In this document: positions 1 to 5,956 of the stretch, piece after piece
Numbering within the stretch: the stretch's first letter is position 1
Layout of the letters: each line of letters opens with the position of its first letter
DNA from: JAGQTE01 sp964648005
GTDB lineage: Bacteria; Actinomycetota; Acidimicrobiia; Acidimicrobiales; Acidimicrobilacustridaceae
DNA length: 11,009 bases
Direction: 5' to 3'
Assembly: GCA_964648005.1 (NCBI GenBank)
Contig: CAZYKR010000149.1
Location: 1-11,009 of the forward strand
Notes under the pieces: model-generated
Seen by the model: the letters and a program-made list of their open reading frames with translations, nothing else
Told to the model about the DNA's origin: nothing
Database searches by the model: none
Translations under genes and position numbers: made by a program

Positions 1-202
1 CATGGCCGAGGACGGGCGGATCTCGCTGCGCAACCTGCGCCGCCAGGGCCGCCATGAGCTCGAAGCGTTGGAGAAGGACCACGAGATCTCGGCCGACGAG
101 CTCACGCGGTACGAAAAGGAGCTGGACAAGCTCATCCACACGCACGAAGCCGAGATCGACGCCGCGCTGGATGCCAAAGAGCGCGAGCTCCTCGAGGATT
201 GA
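1..202 (+). CDS. frr: Ribosome recycling factor, C-terminal fragment
   Basis: This is the last 66 codons of a gene that begins upstream of the window; base 1 is the third base of an earlier codon. Ribosome recycling factor acts with EF-G to split the post-termination ribosome in the cytoplasm. The visible part matches the family's C-terminal helix: an arginine-rich stretch (SLRNLRRQGRHELEAL), then the 'KDHEISADEL' segment, which parallels the 'KDKEISEDD' segment of E. coli RRF, and a charged helix ending in KERELLED at the normal C-terminus. The Met at base 2 is internal and should not be taken as the start. The gene lies 32 bases upstream of cdsA on the same strand, a common order in bacteria, so co-transcription is likely. 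The N-terminal half and domain II are outside the window. Confidence 0.93.
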   Translation, partial: MAEDGRISLRNLRRQGRHELEALEKDHEISADELTRYEKELDKLIHTHEAEIDAALDAKERELLED

Positions 203-220
203 CCTCGGGCACGTAGGCAC

Positions 221-225
221 GGAGG
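221..225 (+). promoter_or_regulatory. Shine-Dalgarno site of cdsA
   Basis: GGAGG lies 9 bases before the ATG at 235. It is the clearest ribosome binding site on the plus strand here and it fixes the cdsA start at 235, so the long disordered N-terminus is genuinely translated. Confidence 0.75.
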
Positions 226-234
226 ACGCACACC

Positions 235-1842
235 ATGGCCGGAGGCTCGCTGTTCAACCGCCCCGACGAGGGCGACGACGCAGGCGATGACGTCCCGCAC
301 GCGCACCCGCCGGCGGACGCCAACGAGGGCGTGCGCATCATCGGCAAGGAGGACGCCCGGGAGGCGAAGCGCCAGAGCGACGCCACCAAGCGGCCGCCGC
401 GCTCGACGACGCCGCCCGAGGGGGTCACGCCGGCGCTGAGCTTCCCGCTCGATGACGACACCGAAGCCAACGAGATCGAGCGACCCAAGCCGGCACCCGT
501 GCTGGACGTGTCACCCCCGACGGGCGAGCACGCCCTGCAGCACTGGACCGAGCCGGCGACGGGCAAGGTGCCGAAGGTCGTGATCGGCGACGCCGAGCCC
601 GACGACGACGATCAGGCCTGGTCCGCCTATGCCACCGGCGGTCCGCGCTGGCGTGACGAACGGACCGGACGCGACGTGGACGACGGCTTTGCGGCCTTGG
701 CCGCCGACGGTCCCGCCTTGGGTGCGCTCGACACCGATGCGCGCATGACCCAGGAGGACTTCCTCGGCTTGGAGGACGTCGACATCCCCGACGCCGCCGC
801 CCCGCGGGCGCCGAGCCGTGGCTCGGCCACCGACCCCATCCGCATCGGCAGCGATCCGCGCCGGACCGCCGGTGCGCCGGCAGCCACCCGCGCCGGCCGC
901 TCCGGCGGTGTCGGTGGTCCCCGTCCCGACCGCACCCCGCAACCCGCAGGTGCGCCGGCCGGGGGCAGCCCACCGGCGGCGACGGGTGAGGGACCCCCGC
1001 CGCCGCGCAACATCCCCGTCGCCATCGGCGTCGGCGTCGGTATCGCCCTCCTCGGCGTAGTGTGCTTCGTCATCGGCCAGTGGACGGTCACCCTGCTCGC
1101 CGCCGCCATCCTGTTCGTCGCAGCCGGGGAGTTCTTCGCTGCCACCCAGCGGCTGGGGTTCAAGCCGATCACCCCCGTCGGCCTGGTCGCCGTGGTCTGC
1201 CTGGTCGTCGCCGCCTCGGCGAAGGGCGAACCGGCGCTCCCGCTCGTGCTGTTCTTGATGCTGCTGGTGCTGTTCGTCTGGTACATCGTCGGCGCCAGCA
1301 GGGCGCACGCCGTGCGCACGATGGCGATCACGATGTTCGGCGTCGCCTACGTCGGCCTGCTCGGCAGCTTCGCCGGGCTGATCCTGCACATCGGCGAGGT
1401 GCCGAACCAGGCGGGTGAGCCGACGGGCACGGCGCAGGGCGTGTCGATCCTGCTGCTGGCGGTGGTGGCGGCCGTGGCCTACGACGCCGCCGGGCTGTTC
1501 CTCGGCAGCAAGTTCGGACGCACCACCTTCACCTCGGTGAGTCCGAACAAGACGCTCGAGGGGCTCTTCGGGGGCGTGGCGGCGGCGGTGATCGCCGTCA
1601 TCGTCGTCGGCGCCGTGTTCGGGCCGTTCAACCTCGCCGGCGACGTGGCCTTCGGCCTGATGTGCGGGTTCGCCGCCCCGATCGGTGACCTTGCCGAGTC
1701 CCTGATCAAACGGGACATGGGCATCAAGGACATGGGCGACCTGCTCCCCGGCCACGGCGGCGTGCTCGACCGCTTCGACGCGCTGCTGTTCGTGCTTCCG
1801 GTCGCCTACTACACCACCCGCGTCCTGCTCCCGCTCGGCTGA
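235..1842 (+). CDS. cdsA: Phosphatidate cytidylyltransferase (CDP-diacylglycerol synthase)
   Basis: The enzyme makes CDP-diacylglycerol from CTP and phosphatidic acid at the cytoplasmic membrane, the branch point for phosphatidylglycerol, cardiolipin and phosphatidylinositol. The protein is 535 aa. Residues from about 259 onward form a multi-spanning membrane domain, with the first helix near NIPVAIGVGVGIALLG. The CDP-diglyceride synthetase signature occupies residues 489-515: it starts SLIKRD, continues through KD and PGHGG, and ends LDRFD, with all its invariant residues present. Residues 1-258 are an acidic, Pro/Ala/Gly-rich, low-complexity extension absent from the E. coli enzyme. It contains one better-structured island (HWTEPATGKVPKV, then WSAYATGGPRW, residues about 103-140). 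From memory, similar islands occur in Acidimicrobiia CdsA proteins; I could not check this. The gene sits between frr and dxr on the same strand. Confidence 0.95.
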   Translation: MAGGSLFNRPDEGDDAGDDVPHAHPPADANEGVRIIGKEDAREAKRQSDATKRPPRSTTPPEGVTPALSFPLDDDTEANEIERPKPAPVLDVSPPTGEHALQHWTEPATGKVPKVVIGDAEPDDDDQAWSAYATGGPRWRDERTGRDVDDGFAALAADGPALGALDTDARMTQEDFLGLEDVDIPDAAAPRAPSRGSATDPIRIGSDPRRTAGAPAATRAGRSGGVGGPRPDRTPQPAGAPAGGSPPAATGEGPPPPRNIPVAIGVGVGIALLGVVCFVIGQWTVTLLAAAILFVAAGEFFAATQRLGFKPITPVGLVAVVCLVVAASAKGEPALPLVLFLMLLVLFVWYIVGASRAHAVRTMAITMFGVAYVGLLGSFAGLILHIGEVPNQAGEPTGTAQGVSILLLAVVAAVAYDAAGLFLGSKFGRTTFTSVSPNKTLEGLFGGVAAAVIAVIVVGAVFGPFNLAGDVAFGLMCGFAAPIGDLAESLIKRDMGIKDMGDLLPGHGGVLDRFDALLFVLPVAYYTTRVLLPLG

Positions 1843-1871
1843 GCCGGGACGCCGCGGACCGGACCGGTCGG

Positions 1872-1877
1872 TAGCAT
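1872..1877 (+). promoter_or_regulatory. Candidate -10 element for a leaderless dxr transcript
   Basis: TAGCAT fits the actinobacterial -10 pattern TANNNT and ends exactly 7 nt before the dxr ATG, so transcription could start at the A of ATG. No Shine-Dalgarno sequence is present between it and the start. No convincing -35 is visible. This is inferred from position and pattern only. Confidence 0.35.
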
Positions 1878-1884
1878 CGCCGCG

Positions 1885-3075
1885 ATGGCCGCTGTCTCCG
1901 TCGCGCTCGCCGGTTCGACCGGATCCATCGGCACCCAGACGATCGACGTCGTCGACGCCGAGCCGGACCGCTTCGCCATCACGGCCATCGCCGCCAGTGG
2001 CCGTGACCCCGAGGTGCTGATCCGTCAGGCCGAGCGCGTCCGCCCCAAGGTGGTGGCCGTCAGCGACCCGGCTGCGGCGCCGGAGCTCGAGGCGGCACTC
2101 GGGTGGTGCGAGGTGCGTGCCGGAGCGGGCGCGCTCGCCAGCCTGGCCACCGAGGCGGACGTCGTCGTCAACGCCGTGGTCGGGTTCGCCGGGTTGGAGG
2201 TCACGCTGGCGGCGCTCGACGCCGGACGCCGCCTGGGACTGGCCAACAAGGAGTCGCTCATCGCCGCCGGCCCGGTGGTCCAGCGGGCGCGGCGCACCCC
2301 CGGGGCCGAGCTGGTCCCGATCGACAGCGAGCACGCCGCCGTGCACCAGTGCCTGCGCGCCGCCGGTCCGACCAAGCGGGTGGCGCGCATCGTGCTCACG
2401 GCCAGCGGCGGTCCGTTCCGGGGCCGCAGCCGCGCGGAGCTCGCTGCCGTCACGATCGATGACGCGCTGGCGCACCCGACGTGGAGCATGGGGCCCAAGA
2501 TCACCGTCGACTCGTCGACGCTGATGAACAAAGGGCTCGAGGTCATCGAGGCCCATGAGCTGTTCGGCGCCCCTGCCGGGGAGGCCGGCGTCGGCATCGG
2601 CATCGACCAGATCGAGGTGGTCGTGCACCCGCAGTCGATCGTGCACTCGATGGCCGAGTTCTCCGACGCCTCGACCATCGCGCAGCTGAGCCTGCCCGAC
2701 ATGCGCCTGCCGATCGGCTATGCGCTGGCGTACCCGGACCGCATCGGCACACCGTTCGGTCGCATCGACTGGTCGACGCTCGGCCGGCTGGACTTCGAAC
2801 CGCCGGACCTCGACGCCTTCCCGTGCTTGGGCCTGGCCTTCGACGCCGCGCGTGCGGGCGAGACCGCCCCCGCGTGGCTCAACGCCGCCAACGAGGTGGC
2901 CGTGGCGGCCTTCCTCGACGGCCGCATCACCTGGTTGCAGATCTCCGAAGTGCTCGACGCCGCGATGGACCGATATCCGGGTACCGTCGCGTCGTCGGCA
3001 GCGGTGGTCACCGAGGTCGACGCGGCGGCTCGGATCGTCGCCGCCGACGTCATCGAGAGGACCGCTGCGCTGTGA
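1885..3075 (+). CDS. dxr: 1-deoxy-D-xylulose 5-phosphate reductoisomerase
   Basis: Dxr catalyses the NADPH-dependent rearrangement and reduction of DXP to 2-C-methyl-D-erythritol 4-phosphate, the first committed step of the MEP isoprenoid pathway, in the cytosol. The protein is 396 aa, a normal family length. The N-terminal Rossmann motif GSTGSIGTQTIDVV is at residues 10-23. NKESLIAAG is at 121-129. The metal ligands are in PIDSEH (Asp147, Glu149) and NKGLE (Glu219), equivalent to E. coli D150, E152 and E231. The substrate-binding HPTWSMG begins at His197 and keeps the same 18-residue spacing to the NKGLE Asn as in E. coli. HPQSIVHSM follows in the linker region. The ATG at 1885 puts the Rossmann strand at the usual distance from the N-terminus. 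Its last codon overlaps the start of the downstream protease (GTGA), so the two are probably translationally coupled. This is the target of fosmidomycin in other bacteria, and no change is seen in the motifs. Confidence 0.97.
   Translation: MAAVSVALAGSTGSIGTQTIDVVDAEPDRFAITAIAASGRDPEVLIRQAERVRPKVVAVSDPAAAPELEAALGWCEVRAGAGALASLATEADVVVNAVVGFAGLEVTLAALDAGRRLGLANKESLIAAGPVVQRARRTPGAELVPIDSEHAAVHQCLRAAGPTKRVARIVLTASGGPFRGRSRAELAAVTIDDALAHPTWSMGPKITVDSSTLMNKGLEVIEAHELFGAPAGEAGVGIGIDQIEVVVHPQSIVHSMAEFSDASTIAQLSLPDMRLPIGYALAYPDRIGTPFGRIDWSTLGRLDFEPPDLDAFPCLGLAFDAARAGETAPAWLNAANEVAVAAFLDGRITWLQISEVLDAAMDRYPGTVASSAAVVTEVDAAARIVAADVIERTAAL
3055..3061 (+). promoter_or_regulatory. Shine-Dalgarno site of the RseP-type protease
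   Basis: GAGAGGA inside the end of dxr lies 10 bases before a GTG at 3072. With the GTGA stop/start overlap it decides the protease start, although the frame stays open well upstream inside dxr. Confidence 0.5.
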
Positions 3076-4661
3076 CCACCACCGATCGCCCCACCTCGCC
3101 GCCCGACCCCTTCGGCCCGTCGGGTGTGCCGGCGCAGACCGAGGTCCCGCCGGGCGACGACGGGTACGGCGCCTGGGCGTCGCAGTGGGGCGCTGAGGAG
3201 CCCGAAGGCAGCCTGCGCTCCTGGATCAGCCTCGCCGCCATCGTCGGACTGCTGGTCCTCGCCGGTGTGACGCTCGGCTGGGCCATCCCGGTCATCATCT
3301 TGGCGTTCGTCGCGTCGGTGTTCCTCCACGAGCTCGGCCATTACCTCATGGCCCGCCGGGCCGGCATGAAGGTCACCGAGTTCTTCATCGGGTTCGGCCC
3401 GCGCATCTGGTCGTTCCACCGGGGCGAGACCGAGTACGGCGTGAAGGCCATCCCGGCGGGCGCGTACGTCCGGATCATCGGCATGCACAACCTCGAAGAG
3501 GTCGAGGAAGCCGACGAGGAGCGCACGTATCGCTCCAAGGGCTACGGCAAGCGGCTGTCGGTGATCCTCGCCGGACCGTTCATGAACATCCTGCTCGGCA
3601 TGGTCATCCTCGCCGGTGTGTACCTCACGGCGGGCGTGCCGAACTTCGACACCTGGACGGTCGACACGGTGCTGCCCGGCACGACGGCCGCTTCGCTCGG
3701 GCTCGAGGAGGGCGACCGCATCGTGACCGTCGACGGCCAAGCCGTCGGTGACGACGAGTCGATGCGCCAGGCCCTCGCCGGCCGGGCCGGCCAGGAGGTC
3801 GAGTTCGTCTTCACCCGCGACGGCGAGACCATCACCCAGACCGCGACGTTGGGGTGGCGCCCCGCCACCGCACTCGCGGCCGTGCTGCCCGGCATCGAGG
3901 ACACCGACGTCATCTTGCGCATCGACGGGGCCGACGTGACCACCTATGACGACATGGTGGCGGCCTTCGCCGCTGCGGACGGTCCGGCATCGGTCGAGAT
4001 CCAGCGGGGCGGTGGCCTGTACCGCCTCGACGTCGAACCGGCGGGAGACCTGCCCGAGGCCGGCGCCAACGGGTTCATCGGGGTCAAGCGGGCGTTCGAA
4101 CCCACCTGGGAGGGCCAGCCCGCAGGCACGGCAATCTCGACGGCAGTGGTCGAGACCGGTGCCGCCGGCGCCGCCGCCGTGGTCGGTCTGGTCGGGTTGT
4201 TCTCGCCCGACGGTCTGTCGGACTACGCCGGTGAGGTGGGCAGCGCCGTGACGGGCGAGGAGCAGCGTCAGCCCGACGACGTCCCGCAGGGCCTCGAGTA
4301 CCTCGGGCGCGCCCCGGGGTTCGAGGACACCGCCGACAACGCCGACCGCCCGGTCTCGATCATCGGCATCGTCGGCCTGCTGGGCCAGAGCTTCGAACGA
4401 GACGGGCTCCCGCAGGCGCTGCGGATGTTCGCCCTGACCAACGTCTTGCTGGGCCTGTTCAACCTCCTGCCCCTGCTGCCCTTCGACGGGGGGCACGCCG
4501 TCGTCGCCACCTACGAGGCCATCCGCAGCCGCAAGGGTCGGCCCTACCGGGTCGACATGGCCAAGCTCATGCCGCTCACGTATGCCGTCGTGGTGTTGCT
4601 GCTGATGGTCTTCGTGACGTCCGCCTTCCTGGACGTCACCAGACCGGTGCAGCTGCCGTAG
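3072..4661 (+). CDS. rseP: Site-2 protease, RseP/Rip1 family (M50 zinc metalloprotease)
   Basis: This is an intramembrane zinc protease of the family that releases sigma factors by cutting anti-sigma proteins within the membrane. The 529-aa protein starts at GTG 3072, overlapping the dxr stop by four bases. Residues 1-47 are Pro/Gly-rich and probably cytoplasmic. A hydrophobic segment at about 51-70 precedes the catalytic helix with HELGH (His86, Glu87, His90). AGPFMN lies near 167-172 with a following helix. Two PDZ-like stretches follow, about 196-262 (VLPGTTAASLGLEEGDRI) and 266-323 (VLPGIEDTDVILRIDG), the second more degenerate. The third zinc ligand is in NLLPLLPFDGGH (Asp472), and a last helix lies near 500-523. 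M. tuberculosis rip1 also sits between dxr and ispG/gcpE, which supports orthology to Rip1. The substrates here are unknown and no anti-sigma gene is adjacent. Confidence 0.93.
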   Translation: MTTTDRPTSPPDPFGPSGVPAQTEVPPGDDGYGAWASQWGAEEPEGSLRSWISLAAIVGLLVLAGVTLGWAIPVIILAFVASVFLHELGHYLMARRAGMKVTEFFIGFGPRIWSFHRGETEYGVKAIPAGAYVRIIGMHNLEEVEEADEERTYRSKGYGKRLSVILAGPFMNILLGMVILAGVYLTAGVPNFDTWTVDTVLPGTTAASLGLEEGDRIVTVDGQAVGDDESMRQALAGRAGQEVEFVFTRDGETITQTATLGWRPATALAAVLPGIEDTDVILRIDGADVTTYDDMVAAFAAADGPASVEIQRGGGLYRLDVEPAGDLPEAGANGFIGVKRAFEPTWEGQPAGTAISTAVVETGAAGAAAVVGLVGLFSPDGLSDYAGEVGSAVTGEEQRQPDDVPQGLEYLGRAPGFEDTADNADRPVSIIGIVGLLGQSFERDGLPQALRMFALTNVLLGLFNLLPLLPFDGGHAVVATYEAIRSRKGRPYRVDMAKLMPLTYAVVVLLLMVFVTSAFLDVTRPVQLP

Positions 4662-4664
4662 CCT
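4659..4664 (+). promoter_or_regulatory. Candidate -10 element for a leaderless ispG transcript
   Basis: TAGCCT fits TANNNT, overlaps the protease stop codon (TAG) and ends exactly 7 nt before the GTG of ispG. This is the same spacing as the element before dxr. No Shine-Dalgarno sequence lies in the 10-base gap. It is pattern-based only. Confidence 0.3.
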
Positions 4665-4671
4665 GAACGAC

Positions 4672-5919
4672 GTGCAACACGACCTCCCCTCGCGCTTCGA
4701 CCGTCGTCCGACGCGCCAGATCGCGGTCGGCACGGTGGCGGTCGGCGGGGACGCCCCGATCTCGGTGCAGTCGATGACGACCACCAAGACCGCCGACGTC
4801 GAGGGCACCCTGGCCCAGATCTACGCCCTCGCCGCCGCCGGTGCGGACATCGTCCGGTGCACCTGCAACGAGATCGAGGCGGCCGAAGGACTGGCGCACA
4901 TCGTGCCCCGCTCGCCGGTGCCGATCGTCGCCGACATCCACCACCAGTACCGCATGGCCCTCGCCGCCCTCGAGGCGGGCGTCGACTGCCTGCGCCTCAA
5001 CCCCGGCAACATCCGCAAGCCCGCCCACATCAAGGCGGTGGCCGAGGCCTGCCGCGATCGAGGCGTGCCCATCCGCATCGGGGTCAACGGCGGGTCGCTC
5101 GACCCCGACCTCTACGACGCCCACGGCGGTCGGGTCACCCCCGAGGCCATGGTCGAGTCCGCCCGGCGCGAGCTGGCGTTCTTCCACGAGGTGGGGTTCG
5201 CCGACGTGAAGATCTCGGTGAAGGCGTCGAACGTGCCGCTCATGGTCGAGGCGTACCGGATGCTCGCCGACGACCCGTTCTTCACCGACGAGCAGGGGCG
5301 GTCGGTGCCGCTGCACCTCGGCGTCACCGAGGCCGGGCCGCCGCCGGCTGGACTCGTCAAGGCGACGGCCGGGCTGGCGACGCTGTTGCTCGAAGGCATC
5401 GGCGACACCATCCGCTACTCGCTGACGGCCGATCCCGTCGAAGAGGCCCGCGCCGGCCGTCAGTTGCTCGAGGCGCTGGGGCTGCGCGAACGCAAGGGGC
5501 TCGACCTCATCGCCTGTCCATCGTGCGGGCGCGCCGAGGTCGACGTCATCGAGGTGGCGGCGAACGCACAGGCGGCGCTCGAGTCGCTGGCCATCCCGAT
5601 CCAAGTGGCGGTCATGGGGTGCGTCGTCAACGGCCCGGGCGAGGCGCGCGAGGCCGACCTCGGCATCGCCGCAGGCCGCCGCCGAGGTCACCTCTTCGTC
5701 AAGGGCAAGGTCGTCAAGGTCGTGCCCGAGGACGAGATGGTCGACGAGCTCGTGGTGTGGGCCAAGCTGATCGCCGACGAGGGCATCGACGAGGCGCTGC
5801 GCCACGGCGACGCCACCGCCGAGGCGGAGGCAGCCCGCGACCGGGCCGAGCTGCTCGAGGACAAAGGCTCCGACGCCAACCACGCCGGCGAGCGCGTCGA
5901 CATCATCCGCAAGCTGTAG
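4672..5919 (+). CDS. ispG: 4-hydroxy-3-methylbut-2-en-1-yl diphosphate synthase (HMBPP synthase)
   Basis: IspG (GcpE) converts 2-C-methyl-D-erythritol 2,4-cyclodiphosphate to HMBPP using a [4Fe-4S] cluster, the penultimate MEP-pathway step. The protein is 415 aa. The TIM-barrel half carries SVQSMTTTKTADVEGT (31-46), LRLNPGNI (107-114), GVNGGSLD (137-144), VTEAG (218-222) and GDTIRYSLTADP (254-265). The cluster domain has CPSC (Cys282, Cys285) and MGCVVNGPGEA with Cys317 and Glu324. These give three cysteine ligands and one glutamate at the same 7-residue spacing as E. coli C305/E312. Single-domain bacterial form, without the extra domain of plant enzymes. A charged tail of about 35 residues follows the cluster domain, longer than in E. 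coli (372 aa in total). GTG at 4672 is chosen because the N-terminal R-x-T-R-Q-I-x-VG strand starts soon after. Together with dxr it places two MEP genes around the protease. Confidence 0.96.
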   Translation: MQHDLPSRFDRRPTRQIAVGTVAVGGDAPISVQSMTTTKTADVEGTLAQIYALAAAGADIVRCTCNEIEAAEGLAHIVPRSPVPIVADIHHQYRMALAALEAGVDCLRLNPGNIRKPAHIKAVAEACRDRGVPIRIGVNGGSLDPDLYDAHGGRVTPEAMVESARRELAFFHEVGFADVKISVKASNVPLMVEAYRMLADDPFFTDEQGRSVPLHLGVTEAGPPPAGLVKATAGLATLLLEGIGDTIRYSLTADPVEEARAGRQLLEALGLRERKGLDLIACPSCGRAEVDVIEVAANAQAALESLAIPIQVAVMGCVVNGPGEAREADLGIAAGRRRGHLFVKGKVVKVVPEDEMVDELVVWAKLIADEGIDEALRHGDATAEAEAARDRAELLEDKGSDANHAGERVDIIRKL

Positions 5920-5941
5920 CCGTCGGTGCGCGGACCGCAGG

Positions 5942-5956
5942 CCGGCGTCACGCCGG
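5942..5956. terminator. Possible hairpin between convergent genes
   Basis: CCGGC-GTCAC-GCCGG can form a 5-bp GC stem with a 5-base loop, and the arms are perfectly self-complementary over 7 bases. It lies just after ispG and overlaps the stop codon of the convergent secreted-protein gene, where a two-way terminator would be expected. No T-tract follows on either strand, so this is weak. Confidence 0.25.

Noticed and set aside
1857..1869. Small hairpin GACCG-GAC-CGGTC between cdsA and dxr as a terminator
   Set aside because: The stem is only 5 bp with a 3-base loop and no T-tract, so it is too weak to call in this base composition.
511..2646. 711-codon minus-strand open frame across cdsA and dxr
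   Set aside because: It is antisense to two certain enzymes with intact catalytic motifs. Its composition is His/Asp/Arg/Gly-rich low complexity, typical of GC-rich shadow frames.
2823..3071. Upstream extension of the protease frame to an ATG at 2823
   Set aside because: The extra 83 codons lie inside the conserved C-terminus of dxr and encode Arg-rich sequence. The GTG at 3072, with its Shine-Dalgarno and GTGA overlap, is better.
2718..4808. 696-codon minus-strand open frame across dxr, the protease and ispG
   Set aside because: It spans three well-supported genes on the opposite strand and has no recognisable domain or ribosome binding site.
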